DNA of 64,000 nt from Ottowia thiooxydans DSM 14619 (GTDB lineage Bacteria > Pseudomonadota > Gammaproteobacteria > Burkholderiales > Burkholderiaceae_C), in the NCBI RefSeq assembly GCF_000422885.1, contig NZ_AUGX01000015.1, positions 1 through 64,000 on the forward strand, written 5' to 3'. This document shows, one piece after another, positions 9,558-19,082 of this stretch. The translations under genes and the position numbers were made by a program. Numbering within the stretch: position 1 is the stretch's first letter; the number at the start of each line of letters is the position of its first letter. The notes beneath the pieces were generated by a model. It did not search any database. It saw nothing but the letters and a program-made list of their open reading frames with translations, and was not told the origin of the DNA.

Positions 9558-10361
9558 ATGAAATACTCTTCATCTTTGCGAGCGGGCCTTGCTGTCTTCG
9601 TGCTCGCTTTGGGCTGCAGCGGCGCCCATGCGGGGCGTGTGTGTACAGCGGCCAAACCCAGCGCGGAGCTCATTGGTCGTAGCTTGAATCTGGCGCAGCG
9701 TACTGCCAATTCCCTTGAGAAGGCTTACGCGGAGGGCGGCACACGTGTCGTGCTGCTGGCACGCGCAGGGCAGGATCTCACGCGTTACCATCAAACTTGG
9801 TCCCACGTGGCCTGGGCCTACCGCCTGCCTGAGGGCGGGTGGCAGCTGGTGCACAAGCTGAACGAGTGCGGAACCGATCGTTCCATGCTCATGCGCCAAG
9901 GGTTGGGTGATTTCTTTCTGGACGACCTGTGGCGTTATGAGGCCGCCTGGCATACAGTTCCGCACGCTTGGCAAGACGAACTATGGAATGTGCTGCAAGA
10001 CAAGGCGCGCGTGGCTGCGCTGCACGAGCCGCTCTACAGCATGGTCAGCTACGCCTGGGGCACGCGCTATCAGCAATCCAATCAATGGGCCATTGAAACG
10101 CTGGCACTTGCTGCAGAGCCGGGCGTGCTGACTCGGCAGCAGGCACAGGGGTGGCTTCGGTTGAGGGATTACAGGCCTGATACCCTGCAAATTCGCGCAC
10201 TCACTAGGTTGGGTGGCAGGGCGACCACCGCCAAAGTGGCTTTTGACGATCATCCCAACGCACAGCGGTTTTCCGACCGCATTGAAACCGTGACGGCCGA
10301 CTCCATGCTGGCTTGGCTGGAACGCCTGGCTCCAGGAGGGTTGAGAAGAGTCGGTAGCTGA
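9558..10361 (+). CDS. DUF2145 family exported protein
   Basis: 267 aa with an N-terminal signal peptide (hydrophobic core about 9-20, probable cleavage after GAHAG). The mature protein matches DUF2145: early GRVCTAAKPS cysteine, VVLLARAGQDLTRY, the WSHVAWAYRL strand, HKLNECGTDRSML and a second half with QSNQWAIETLALA. The enrichment in conserved Trp, His, Cys and Asn suggests an NlpC/P60-like papain fold, but this is inference. It follows the 186-aa protein with a 7 bp gap. Confidence 0.85.
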   Translation: MKYSSSLRAGLAVFVLALGCSGAHAGRVCTAAKPSAELIGRSLNLAQRTANSLEKAYAEGGTRVVLLARAGQDLTRYHQTWSHVAWAYRLPEGGWQLVHKLNECGTDRSMLMRQGLGDFFLDDLWRYEAAWHTVPHAWQDELWNVLQDKARVAALHEPLYSMVSYAWGTRYQQSNQWAIETLALAAEPGVLTRQQAQGWLRLRDYRPDTLQIRALTRLGGRATTAKVAFDDHPNAQRFSDRIETVTADSMLAWLERLAPGGLRRVGS

Positions 10362-10391
10362 TCTGGCCTGCTGCAGATGCATTTGATTCGC

Positions 10392-12500
10392 TCACGATCC
10401 TGTCAGCGTATGGAATGTGTCCAGATTTCCGTTAGCCTTGGCGGCGGATATGGCCGGCAGCCGATCATCAAAGCGCGCGTAAGGATCTGCGCCGAGCGCC
10501 ATCAGGGCTTGGATCACGTCGCGGCGATTGGCGTGTACGGCAGCCGCCAATGCGCGGTTGAGATGCTCCGTATAGTCTGCCTGCCGCGGTTCTGGCGTAC
10601 ACCAATCCTCTCGCGAAATTGGCAAATTTCCTGGTTCGCCCCTGAGCTCTACTCTGGCGTTTAATCTCGGTGCCTGCCCGACGTGAGCTGGTGAGCCGCT
10701 GCTTTCGTTGGCGCCAGCTTCGTTGCCCTGGGGCGTTGACTGCAGCTGTTCCAGCATCGCGCGAACTGCTGGGCTCGCCTCCCACTTCTCGGGGTTCTCG
10801 TCTGTGGTGATCTCTGTGTACACCCTTTCTTGATGAAGCTCACTCAGCAGACCCAGCACGATGGGGATTGGAGCTGTCCTAGCCGCGAATTCCAGCAGGG
10901 TGAGAGGCCCCACGTGGGAGAGTCCTTCGCCAGAGGCATCCTCGTTCTTAACGAAAGCATCGCCGCGGGTATCCAGCGCTGAGATCAGCAGTGTGGTGAT
11001 TTGGTGGTGCCCAGCCTCAAGCGCGTACACCAGCTGCTGAGTGAGGCCCGCACGGCTTATAGGCGTGAGCGGCCATAGACCCAATAATTTCAAGTCGTTC
11101 TGGAAGGCTGTGACACTGGGGGCGATGAGCGCATCCACGACATGCCAGCATTTTTTCTCAATCGCCGTCTGCAGGCTGGGGAGGGAAGTGTGGCCGTAGG
11201 ACTCCACATTGAACTGCGCGCCGCATTTCAGCAAGAAGTCCATGACCTCGAAATTTCCTGCGTGCACCGCATGTCTCAGAGCTGTATGGCCGTTCCGATC
11301 TTCGGCGTTGAGGTCGGCTCCATTTTTCAGAAGCGTTTCGGCCAATTCCAGATGCTTCGTATGGCATGCCCACATCAGCGGGGTGTGGTCAAACTTGTCG
11401 CGGATGTCGATATGGGCGCCATTTTCCAGAAGAAGATTCATGGCTTCGGCATGCCCGCCCCGGGCTGCCCTCCCCAGCGCAGGCCATCCACCGCTATTGT
11501 CATTGACGTCAGCTCCACCCAACAACAACGTCTCAATCACTTCCAACTGATTTCCTTCAGCGGCGCTGGCCAGCGGAGTGCACCCGAATAGATCGAAGAT
11601 ACGGAGGCTGGCGCCGCTTTCTCGCAGGACGTTGACCGCTTCGAGTCCTCCCCACCTGGCGGCCAGCATCAGTGCTGAATGGCCATGAACGTTGCGGGCA
11701 TCAACGGCGGCGCCAGCTCTGAGCAGGGCTTTCATCACTCCCAGATAATTTCCTTGCGCCGCAAACATGAGTGGGGTGTAGCCCTCTATGTCGACGGTGG
11801 CGATATCGGCATGTTCGCTCAGCAGTATGTCTACAGCGGCTGTGAGCCCGCTACTGGCGGCCACCGTCAGTGGTGAATAGCCATCTGTATCGCGGGCGTT
11901 GACGTCAGCCTTGGCGTTCAGAAGAATTTTCATCACCTCCCAGTGATCTCCTTCAGCCGCATTCATCAGCGGGGTGCGGCCTTCCGTGTCCGCGATGTCG
12001 ACACTGGCGCCCGCTTGCAGCAGGAGCTCCACGGCGTCTGCAAACCCTTCATAAGCGGCGGTCGTCAACGCGGTTTGCCCCGACGCTGATTTTGAATCGG
12101 GGTGGACGCCGGCCTGGAGCCATGCGCGCATTTCGTCTAGTTTGCCCTCTGAAGCCACGTTGAGCAGCGAGTGGACTGCGTGTTCAGGGAAGACTAAAGC
12201 GAAGATTCTGTAGGGGAAGTTGCTGAGGACATTCCAGAGGCTTGCAGGTGCTCCGACGGCAGCGGTCATCAACTGTTGTACGGCGGTGATGGCCGAGGCA
12301 ACGATTCCTTCACTATCGCTTACTTGCGTGAGGGAGTGGTTGATGTCTTGTGTGCTTTCATCGCGGCCACTTGAGAGCGAGTTGCCCACATCAGTGGCGC
12401 CTACGCTGCATCTGCTGGCGGGCGAAGGCGAGAAACCAGGTACCGCAAACCCCAAAGGCAAGGGGGTGGCGTGAGTTGGGCCGTCGATCTGCGCAGGCAT
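10392..12500 (-). CDS. large ankyrin-repeat protein
   Basis: 702 aa. Residues 1-80 are Ser/Thr/Pro-rich and unstructured; about 80-105 contains a hydrophobic patch (LWNVLSNFPYRIFALVF). From about 108 to 440 there are at least nine consecutive 33-residue ankyrin repeats with canonical GxTPLMxAAxxG turns, then degenerate repeats, a linker rich in Gly, Ser and Glu (about 585-615), and a final ankyrin (about 640-700). There is no classical signal peptide. Ankyrins mediate protein-protein contacts. The disordered Ser-rich N-terminus would suit a secreted effector, but there is no direct evidence. The RBS is weak. It is isolated and divergent from the 174-aa orphan. Confidence 0.88.
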   Translation of the reverse strand: MPAQIDGPTHATPLPLGFAVPGFSPSPASRCSVGATDVGNSLSSGRDESTQDINHSLTQVSDSEGIVASAITAVQQLMTAAVGAPASLWNVLSNFPYRIFALVFPEHAVHSLLNVASEGKLDEMRAWLQAGVHPDSKSASGQTALTTAAYEGFADAVELLLQAGASVDIADTEGRTPLMNAAEGDHWEVMKILLNAKADVNARDTDGYSPLTVAASSGLTAAVDILLSEHADIATVDIEGYTPLMFAAQGNYLGVMKALLRAGAAVDARNVHGHSALMLAARWGGLEAVNVLRESGASLRIFDLFGCTPLASAAEGNQLEVIETLLLGGADVNDNSGGWPALGRAARGGHAEAMNLLLENGAHIDIRDKFDHTPLMWACHTKHLELAETLLKNGADLNAEDRNGHTALRHAVHAGNFEVMDFLLKCGAQFNVESYGHTSLPSLQTAIEKKCWHVVDALIAPSVTAFQNDLKLLGLWPLTPISRAGLTQQLVYALEAGHHQITTLLISALDTRGDAFVKNEDASGEGLSHVGPLTLLEFAARTAPIPIVLGLLSELHQERVYTEITTDENPEKWEASPAVRAMLEQLQSTPQGNEAGANESSGSPAHVGQAPRLNARVELRGEPGNLPISREDWCTPEPRQADYTEHLNRALAAAVHANRRDVIQALMALGADPYARFDDRLPAISAAKANGNLDTFHTLTGS

Positions 12501-12788
12501 CTGGAAGTTCGCTTAGAGTGTGCTGTACAGAGTGAGTCACCCCGCGCGCCCGTGAGTTCCATCTGGAATAGCCTTTGCCACGCGACGGTCAATTCAACTA
12601 TGCACAGGCCCCCGAATCTCCTGGTTTTTCCGCTGTTACCATTTCTTGGCGCTACAGGCTCAAGAGATGGCGAGGGTCGGGCCCTCGTGTACCCATAAGG
12701 CACTCGGATCGATCATGACGTATTTTTTGACGCCCAGGCTCCGGTCAAACGAGCGAATATTTTTCGCCCTTTCCATAGGGGCGTCGGC

Positions 12789-13313
12789 ATGAACGTCGAC
12801 GCTGCTGTTCTCCAGCTCCAGCTCCAGTTCGAGGATCTGCTGACCTGGGTTCGCTCGGCGCCAGGAGCTGATTTGCAGGTGGTGCTCTCTTTACCGGTGG
12901 GCGCTGGCGCGTTGGCTCGTGACGTATTGCGCCATGTACCGCCTCACCCGCTGGAAATCGAACAAGCTATCGAGGTGGTGGAGGATGCGGTCATGCCGCT
13001 CCGTGCGCAGCTGCCTGCTTCGCTCCAATTGGTTTGCGCTGATCCACTGCTGCGTGGGCTGGCTGCCGCGGCTCTCGGAGGCCGTGGAGAGTCGGTGACC
13101 GACGAGCTTAATGTGGCGGAGCTCCCAAGTGCGCCAATCTGGTGGGATGTGGAGGCGGTCGAACAAGTTTTCAACCGTCTGGTGGCGCGCTCCGAGGGGC
13201 GTCCTGCGGCACAGGACAATTTGTCAGTAGACGGTGCGAGCGCCGCGCGTTTAGTGATCGTGCGCGAAATGTTGCACCACTGGGGCCTGAATGGCTTGCT
13301 TCTGTCGGTTTGA
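12789..13313 (+). CDS. hypothetical protein, orphan
   Basis: 174 aa, predicted soluble: no signal peptide or membrane segment. It is rich in Leu, Ala, Val and Glu and probably mostly helical (LEIEQAIEVVEDAVMPL, ARLVIVREMLHHWGLNGLLL). A WWDVEAVEQVFNRLV segment lies near residues 118-132. A good AGGGG Shine-Dalgarno precedes the ATG by about 8 nt and the frame keeps GC-rich third positions, so it is probably a real gene. I do not recognise the family. It is divergent from the ankyrin gene across 288 bp in which I see no other gene. The 278 bp after it are also gene-free. Confidence 0.65.
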   Translation: MNVDAAVLQLQLQFEDLLTWVRSAPGADLQVVLSLPVGAGALARDVLRHVPPHPLEIEQAIEVVEDAVMPLRAQLPASLQLVCADPLLRGLAAAALGGRGESVTDELNVAELPSAPIWWDVEAVEQVFNRLVARSEGRPAAQDNLSVDGASAARLVIVREMLHHWGLNGLLLSV

Positions 13314-13591
13314 ATCCAGATCAGCATTGTGTTCCTAAGCTTGTTGATGCGCGCTCTTGAATCGGGCGAATCGAGTGGAAAAGGCATACGTGGGCGCGAA
13401 CAGGCCTCGTCAAATGCTCCAGGTGCATGAGCCGAATACGATCGTTTTAGAGGCGCTGAACGAGAGGTGGCAGGCTCCAGACGGCGCGAGGTCGGCGGCT
13501 TTCTCGTCGCTCGGCAATTTTTTAGCGATTTGTCACACTAAAATCCGCGTTTCCCCAAGGCTTCCCACCCCCTTCCTCTGGAGCGCTTGCC

Positions 13592-15037
13592 GTGCTGCTG
13601 ACATTGGTCTTCGCTTATCTATTGGTCACGATCGCCATCGGCCTCATCGCCGCCAAGCGGGTCAAGAATACGGTCGACTTCGCGATCGCAGGGCGCAATT
13701 TGCCGCTCATCATGATCGTGACCACGACATTCGCCACGTGGTTCGGCTCTGAGACCGTGCTCGGGATTCCAGCCAAGTTCGTCAAGGACGGGCTAGGCGG
13801 CGTGGTGGAGGATCCGTTTGGTGCCGGGTTCTGCTTGATTCTGGTGGGCGTGTTCTTCGCGGCCCGGCTCTACCGGATGAACCTGCTCACCATCAGCGAT
13901 TACTACCGCGAGCGTTACGGCCGCGTGATTGAGCTGGTGTGTTCGCTGTTCATCATGGTCAGCTACCTGGGCTGGGTTTCCGCTCAGGTCACCGCATTGG
14001 GGCTCGTGTTCAACGTGCTCTCAGCCGGTGCCATCAGCGTGCCGATGGGCATGACGATTGGTGTGGTTTCCATTCTGGCCTACACCCTGTTTGGTGGCAT
14101 GTGGTCTGTGGCCGTCACGGATTTTCTCCAGATGATCATTCTGGTGAGCGGCCTCATCATCCTGGCGGTGTATGCCAGCGGGCAGGCGGGTGGTGCGGAC
14201 AAAGTCCTGGCTTTGGCTGTCAGCCGTGACATGTTCAACTTCTTTCCCGAACCCACGTGGCGCGACATCAGCTTTTTCATCGCAGCGGCGATCACCATGA
14301 TGTTCGGCTCTATCCCCCAGCAAGACGTTTTCCAGCGCGTGATGTCGGCCAATAGCGAGAAAGCCGCCACGCGGGGCTCCATCATCGGTGGCTCTCTCTA
14401 TATCGTGTTCGCGTTCATCCCGATGTTCCTGGTCACCAGCGCGCTGATCATCATGCCTGAGCAGGCCACTCAGTTGTTGCAAGATGATCCGCAAAAAGTG
14501 TTGCCGCGCCTGGTGATGGATCAGATGCCGTTTGCCATGCAGGTGGTGTTCTTTGGCGCGTTGCTTTCAGCCATCAAATCCACGGCTTCTGCCACCATGC
14601 TGGCACCGAGCGTGACCTTTGTGGAAAACATTTGGCGCCAGTTCCGCCCCCGGCAGAGTGATCGTCAGGAGCTTTTGACCATGCGCATCACAGTACTCGT
14701 GTTCAGTATGCTGGTACTGATGTATTCGATCCGCATGCAGGGAACGTCGATCTATGAGATGGTCTCGGGGGCGTATCAAGTCACCCTGGTGGGCGCATTC
14801 GTACCGCTCGTATTCGGGCTGTACTGGAAGCGCGCCACCACTCAGGGCGCTGTGCTTTCCATTGCCTTGGGATGTCTCACCTGGTTGTCGCTGTTGCTCA
14901 CACCAGCTGGTGAGATGTTCCCGGCGCAGCTTGCCGGCGTACTCGCCGCTGTGGTGGGGATGCTGATTGGCTCGCTTGGCCCCCAGGTCGTGCGCGACAC
15001 GCGCGCCTCCCACCACAAGTTGCAGGGCCTGGGCTGA
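13592..15037 (+). CDS. sodium:solute symporter (SSS/SLC5 family)
   Basis: 481 aa, about 12-13 transmembrane segments, inner membrane. Translation starts at GTG 13592, with GGAG about 9 nt upstream; no upstream in-frame ATG gives a better protein. SSS signatures are VKNTVDFAIAGRNLPL near residue 25, FATWFGSETVLGIPAK near 50, TISDYYRERYG near 100 and the GGMWSVAVTDFLQM segment near 170. The FGSIPQQDVFQRVMSA region resembles proline/pantothenate-type members. The substrate is not determinable. It appears monocistronic. Confidence 0.92.
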   Translation: MLLTLVFAYLLVTIAIGLIAAKRVKNTVDFAIAGRNLPLIMIVTTTFATWFGSETVLGIPAKFVKDGLGGVVEDPFGAGFCLILVGVFFAARLYRMNLLTISDYYRERYGRVIELVCSLFIMVSYLGWVSAQVTALGLVFNVLSAGAISVPMGMTIGVVSILAYTLFGGMWSVAVTDFLQMIILVSGLIILAVYASGQAGGADKVLALAVSRDMFNFFPEPTWRDISFFIAAAITMMFGSIPQQDVFQRVMSANSEKAATRGSIIGGSLYIVFAFIPMFLVTSALIIMPEQATQLLQDDPQKVLPRLVMDQMPFAMQVVFFGALLSAIKSTASATMLAPSVTFVENIWRQFRPRQSDRQELLTMRITVLVFSMLVLMYSIRMQGTSIYEMVSGAYQVTLVGAFVPLVFGLYWKRATTQGAVLSIALGCLTWLSLLLTPAGEMFPAQLAGVLAAVVGMLIGSLGPQVVRDTRASHHKLQGLG

Positions 15038-15220
15038 GATATCGGTCTTCAGGGTCTTTTGGGCCTTCTGGGCCTCCCGTGAACTTCTCCCTGGGCGGAG
15101 TGGGGAAGCGCCTGATTGAGCGAGCCTTGCTTGGGCGCAAACGGCATCGGTGTATTTGAATGCTGTGCGGCGCACCTGGCTTACTTTGTACTCGGCGCCG
15201 CAAATAAGCTCGAAGTCTCT

Positions 15221-15247
15221 CCTCAAGCCTATAATTGAGGGTTTTTC
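15221..15247 (+). terminator. small hairpin with T-tract; overlaps a TATAAT box
   Basis: CCTCAA (15221-15226) pairs with TTGAGG (15235-15240) and is followed by GTTTTT, like a weak intrinsic terminator for the symporter gene. The loop contains TATAAT (15230-15235), which could instead be the -10 box of the fmdB-DUF502-aspS operon; no good -35 box is visible 17 bp upstream. The two readings cannot be separated by eye. Confidence 0.4.
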
Positions 15248-15292
15248 CTATCTCAACTTGCCCTCGGCTCACGCGCCCTGAGCTGGATTGCC

Positions 15293-15667
15293 ATGCCTAT
15301 CTACGCCTACAAATGCTCTTCCTGTGGCTACGCCAAGGATGTGTTGCAGAAAATGTCTGACACGCCTCTTTCGGTCTGCCCGGAGTGTGGCGCTTCGGCT
15401 TTCAGCAAACAAGTCACTGCTGCCGGCTTTCAGCTGAAGGGCTCGGGATGGTATGTCACGGACTTTCGTGGAGGCTCGCAAGCCGCTTCCTCGTCAGAGG
15501 GGGGCTCCAAGAGTTCCGATAGCGGCAAGTCGGACAGCGCGCCTGCCGCCGCGCCAGCTCCAGCAGCTGCCTCCGCTGCGGCGCCGGCTGCTGCCCCGGC
15601 TCCCGCGCCGGCGCCTGCTCCCGCTTCCAGCAGCGGTGCCTCGAGCGGGTCATCTTCCAAGAGCTGA
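15293..15667 (+). CDS. FmdB-type zinc-ribbon protein with Ala/Pro-rich tail
   Basis: 124 aa. The N-terminal 60 residues form the FmdB/CxxC zinc ribbon (MPIYAYKC start; Cys8, Cys11, Cys29 and Cys32 as ligands), ending GSGWYVTDFRGG. The C-terminal half is a low-complexity Ser then Pro/Ala linker and is probably disordered. FmdB proteins are named from a formamidase operon regulator; the actual role is unclear. It heads an operon with DUF502 and aspS, an order conserved across Burkholderiales. Confidence 0.92.
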   Translation: MPIYAYKCSSCGYAKDVLQKMSDTPLSVCPECGASAFSKQVTAAGFQLKGSGWYVTDFRGGSQAASSSEGGSKSSDSGKSDSAPAAAPAPAAASAAAPAAAPAPAPAPAPASSSGASSGSSSKS

Positions 15668-15702
15668 GCCCTTCCATTTCTGATTCAACCCCTCGCACCA
15701 CC

Positions 15703-16446
15703 ATGATGCAGCGCGTCAGGCAATACTTCATCACCGGCTTGCTGGTGTGGCTGCCCATGGGCGTCACAGTCTGGGTGCTGATGTGGCTCGTCGGCATACT
15801 CGACGGCATCTTCCTCGGAGTGCTTGCGGCCGCCGAAGCCATGTTGCCCAACGCCGGTGTCCTGGCCGGGAAGCTGCGCCATGTTCCAGGGTTAGGCGTG
15901 ATCCTGGTGGCGCTCGTCATTTTGGGTACGGGCCTTTTTGTCGCCAACATGTTCGGCCAGTGGTGGCTGCGCCAGTGGGACAAGGTCATGACGCGGATCC
16001 CCGTGGTTCGCAGCATCTACAGCAGTGTCAAGCAGGTCTCTGACACTCTCTTTTCAGGTTCTGGCCAGGCTTTTTCCAAGGCGGTGCTGGTGCAGTACCC
16101 CCGTCAGGGCGCCTGGACCATCGCCTTTCTGACCGGTCGGCCCGGTGGTGAGGTGGCGCGCCACCTGGACGGTGACTACATCAGCATTTACGTGCCTACC
16201 ACGCCCAATCCAACCTCAGGTTTTTTCTTGATGGTCCCGCGGGCTGATGTGGTCGAATTGAAGATGAGCGTGGATGAAGCGTTGAAGTACGTGATCTCCA
16301 TGGGGGTCGTGTCGCCCCCCACTTCTGTGCCCGTGCCTGCCCCGGCAACTGCCCCGCTGGCGCAACCCAATTCCACTTCCGCGGAGCAGAACGTGCTCCC
16401 TCTTGCAACACCGGTGGCCGATGGGGCCGCCAGATCCGAATCCTGA
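15703..16446 (+). CDS. DUF502 inner-membrane protein
   Basis: 247 aa, with two N-terminal transmembrane segments (about 8-33 and 62-86) and a cytoplasmic domain that includes [28 protein letters not shown] and [18 protein letters not shown], the hallmarks of DUF502. The tail from about 205 is Pro/Ala-rich and variable. Two adjacent ATGs (15703, 15706) could both serve as start. It lies between fmdB and aspS with gaps of 35 and 14 bp, so one transcript is likely. Function unknown. Confidence 0.93.
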   Translation: MMQRVRQYFITGLLVWLPMGVTVWVLMWLVGILDGIFLGVLAAAEAMLPNAGVLAGKLRHVPGLGVILVALVILGTGLFVANMFGQWWLRQWDKVMTRIPVVRSIYSSVKQVSDTLFSGSGQAFSKAVLVQYPRQGAWTIAFLTGRPGGEVARHLDGDYISIYVPTTPNPTSGFFLMVPRADVVELKMSVDEALKYVISMGVVSPPTSVPVPAPATAPLAQPNSTSAEQNVLPLATPVADGAARSES

Positions 16447-16460
16447 AAGCGAAACACGGT

Positions 16461-18257
16461 ATGTCGATGCGTTCCCACTACTGCGGCTTGGTGACCGAAG
16501 AACTGATCGGCCAGAGCGTTAGCCTGTGCGGCTGGGTCAACCGCCGCCGCGACCACGGTGGCGTGATCTTTGTCGATCTGCGTGATCGCGAAGGCTACGT
16601 GCAAGTGGTGTGCGATCCTGATCGCCCAGATATGTTCAAGGTTGCCGAAGATGTGCGCAATGAGTTTTGCGTGCGGGTGGTGGGCGTTGTGCGCGCCCGT
16701 CCGGCAGGCACCACGAACGATGGCCTCAAGAGCGGCGGCATTGAAGTGCTGTGTCACGAGCTGACGGTACTCAACCCATCAGTCACGCCTCCGTTTCAGC
16801 TCGACGACGACAACCTGAGCGAAACCACGCGCCTCACGCACCGAGTGCTGGATCTGCGCCGGCCTTACATGCAGAACAACCTGATGCTGCGTTATCGGGT
16901 TGCCATGGAGGCGCGCAAGTTTCTGGATACACACGGCTTCATCGACATCGAAACACCCATGCTCACCAAGAGCACACCAGAGGGTGCGCGCGATTACCTG
17001 GTGCCCAGCCGCGTGCACGACGGGATGTTTTTCGCCCTGCCTCAATCACCTCAACTGTTCAAGCAGTTGCTCATGGTGTCCGGCTACGACCGCTACTACC
17101 AAATCACCAAGTGCTTCCGAGACGAAGACCTGCGGGCGGATCGTCAGCCTGAATTCACTCAGATCGATATCGAAACCTCGTTTCTGGACGAGCAAGAGAT
17201 CCGAGATCTGTTCCAGGGAATGATCACCACGGTTTTCAAGAATGCGCTGAATGTGGATCTGGGTGAGTTCCCGGTCATGCCTTATTCCGAAGCGATGTAT
17301 CGCTTCGGCTCTGACAAGCCTGATCTGCGCGTGAAACTCGAATTCACCGAGCTGACAGACGTCATGACCGACGTTGATTTCAAAGTGTTCAGCGGTCCGG
17401 CGACCACCCCCGGCGGACGCGTGGTTGCATTGCGCGTGCCCGGTGGTAGTGAGATGAGCCGCGGCGAAATCGACGGCTTTACTGAATTCGTCAAGATCTA
17501 TGGCGCAAAGGGGCTGGCCTGGATCAAGGTCAACGAAGTGGCCAAGGGCCGGGATGGACTGCAGTCGCCTGTCGTCAAGAACCTCCACGATGCCGCAATC
17601 GCTCAAATCCTGGAGCGCAGCGGTGCGCAGGACGGCGACATCCTGTTCTTTGGCGCTGACAAGGCCAAGGTGGTGAATGATGCCATTGGCGCGCTGCGTC
17701 TGAAGATCGGGCTCGGGGAGTTTTCCCGTAAAACTGGCCTATTCGAAGATCGTTGGGCGCCGCTGTGGGTGGTGGATTTCCCGATGTTCGAACACGACGA
17801 TCAGGAAGACCGCTGGAATGCGGTGCACCATCCGTTCACGGCGCCTAAAGACGGCCACGAAGACTACATGGATTCTGATCCGGGCAAGTGCGTCTCCAAA
17901 GCGTACGACATGGTTCTGAACGGCTGGGAACTGGGCGGAGGCTCAGTGCGTATCCACCGCGCTGATGTGCAGGCCAAGGTGTTCGATGCACTCAAAATCT
18001 CGCGTGAAGATGCGCAGCAGAAATTCGGTTTCCTGCTGGACGCGCTCCAATATGGCGCGCCGCCGCACGGTGGATTGGCCTTTGGCCTCGATCGCCTGGT
18101 TACTCTGATGACCAAAGCAGACTCGATCCGTGATGTGATCGCTTTTCCCAAGACCCAGCGCGCGCAGTGCTTGCTCACGCAAGCGCCTAGCCCGGTGGAA
18201 GAAAAGCAGCTTCGCGAGTTGCATATCCGGCTGCGTAACACCACGCCTGCGGCCTGA
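16461..18257 (+). CDS. aspS: aspartyl-tRNA synthetase
   Basis: 598 aa class II synthetase of the bacterial type: an N-terminal anticodon-binding OB fold, a catalytic core with motif 2 [20 protein letters not shown] (about 217-236), an inserted GAD domain (about 290-410), and motif 3 [13 protein letters not shown] (about 540-552). Codon 3 is a second ATG (16467) that would give the canonical MRSHYCG start; either is possible. It is the last gene of the fmdB-DUF502-aspS operon and is followed by a 9 bp perfect stem-loop. Confidence 0.98.
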   Translation: MSMRSHYCGLVTEELIGQSVSLCGWVNRRRDHGGVIFVDLRDREGYVQVVCDPDRPDMFKVAEDVRNEFCVRVVGVVRARPAGTTNDGLKSGGIEVLCHELTVLNPSVTPPFQLDDDNLSETTRLTHRVLDLRRPYMQNNLMLRYRVAMEARKFLDTHGFIDIETPMLTKSTPEGARDYLVPSRVHDGMFFALPQSPQLFKQLLMVSGYDRYYQITKCFRDEDLRADRQPEFTQIDIETSFLDEQEIRDLFQGMITTVFKNALNVDLGEFPVMPYSEAMYRFGSDKPDLRVKLEFTELTDVMTDVDFKVFSGPATTPGGRVVALRVPGGSEMSRGEIDGFTEFVKIYGAKGLAWIKVNEVAKGRDGLQSPVVKNLHDAAIAQILERSGAQDGDILFFGADKAKVVNDAIGALRLKIGLGEFSRKTGLFEDRWAPLWVVDFPMFEHDDQEDRWNAVHHPFTAPKDGHEDYMDSDPGKCVSKAYDMVLNGWELGGGSVRIHRADVQAKVFDALKISREDAQQKFGFLLDALQYGAPPHGGLAFGLDRLVTLMTKADSIRDVIAFPKTQRAQCLLTQAPSPVEEKQLRELHIRLRNTTPAA

Positions 18258-18266
18258 TTTGGCCGC

Positions 18267-18295
18267 GCGGCGATGCCGTCCTACGCCATCGCCGC
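18267..18295 (+). terminator. stem-loop after aspS
   Basis: GCGGCGATG (18267-18275) pairs perfectly with CATCGCCGC (18287-18295) around an 11-nt loop. There is no strong T-tract after it, so it may be an imperfect terminator or a mRNA-stabilising hairpin between aspS and the YqjD-like gene. Confidence 0.5.
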
Positions 18296-18343
18296 TTGGG
18301 CTCTGCTAGGATGAGTTCCTCAAACATAGAGAGAGAGCTCATC

Positions 18344-18664
18344 ATGTCAGATATGGTCGATTCCGCTGTAGAAACTAAAGATCAATTGGTCGCCAATCTT
18401 CGCCGCGTCATTGCTGATGCAGAGGAACTGCTGTCCGCAACTGCGGGTCAGACCGACAGCAAAATGGCCGAATTGCGTAGCCGTGCCAAGGAAAATCTGG
18501 TCCTGGCCCGTGAAAAATTGGCTGATGCCGATGCCGCTGTGCGCGCTCGTGCCCGCCATGCCGCCGCCGCTACCGACGAATACGTACACGACAACCCATG
18601 GTCGTCCATTGGTGCTGCTGCAGCGCTGGGCATCTTGGTAGGTGTGTTGCTCGGTCGTCGGTAA
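18344..18664 (+). CDS. DUF883 (ElaB/YqjD-like) membrane-anchored protein
   Basis: 106 aa from ATG 18344 (MSDMVDSAVETKDQL), which follows a GAGAGAG ribosome-binding region; the frame stays open to 18296. A long amphipathic helix rich in Ala, Glu and Lys is followed by YVHDNPWSSIGAAAALGILVGVLLGRR, the diagnostic DUF883 C-terminal membrane anchor. E. coli YqjD and ElaB are inner-membrane, stationary-phase proteins that bind ribosomes. It is the first of three small genes matching the yqjD-yqjE-yqjK order. Confidence 0.92.
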   Translation: MSDMVDSAVETKDQLVANLRRVIADAEELLSATAGQTDSKMAELRSRAKENLVLAREKLADADAAVRARARHAAAATDEYVHDNPWSSIGAAAALGILVGVLLGRR

Positions 18665-18695
18665 TCTCCATTTGATCTAGAACATCCAATCCAGC

Positions 18696-19082
18696 ATGGC
18701 ACGACCCTCGGCGTCTGAACAGCCCGGCACGGCAGCGCGCGTGGGCGCGCTCCTGGCCGATGTGCTTGAGTTGGCTCAGGTGCGGTTTGAGCTGTTTACC
18801 GTCGAAGCACGGGAAGAGTTGTTGCGCCTGGCTCAGATGGCGATGTTTGGGGCATTCGCGGTCACGTTTCTCAGTTTTGGGCTGATTTTCCTGGCCGTGT
18901 TTCTCACCGTGCTGTTTTGGGACACGCACCGCTTGCTGGCTTTGGGCATCAGCACGGTCGTTTTTCTAGGTGGTGGGCTGGCTTTGTTCGGCTTGGCCTG
19001 GATGCGCTTCAAGGAAGGTTTCCGGATGTTCGCCGGCACCAGGGATGAGGCGCAGCGCGATCAGGAGCGGCTTCGCTCATGA
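18696..19082 (+). CDS. YqjE-like (phage-holin superfamily III-like) membrane protein
   Basis: 128 aa with a charged N-terminal helix (LAQVRFELFTVEAREELLRL, about 28-47) and two transmembrane segments (about 50-75 and 82-103), the pattern of Pfam YqjE/DUF1469. The protein is in the inner membrane and its function is unknown. It follows the DUF883 gene by 31 bp, and its stop overlaps the next start by 4 bp (ATGA). Confidence 0.9.
   Translation: MARPSASEQPGTAARVGALLADVLELAQVRFELFTVEAREELLRLAQMAMFGAFAVTFLSFGLIFLAVFLTVLFWDTHRLLALGISTVVFLGGGLALFGLAWMRFKEGFRMFAGTRDEAQRDQERLRS

Noticed and set aside
13357-13752. 131-codon ORF before the symporter
   Set aside because: It overlaps the symporter start by 160 bp, has no RBS, and its translation is Arg/His-rich noise.
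15230-15235. TATAAT as a confident promoter for fmdB-aspS
   Set aside because: No matching -35 box and it sits in the loop of a hairpin with a T-tract; left as an ambiguous site.
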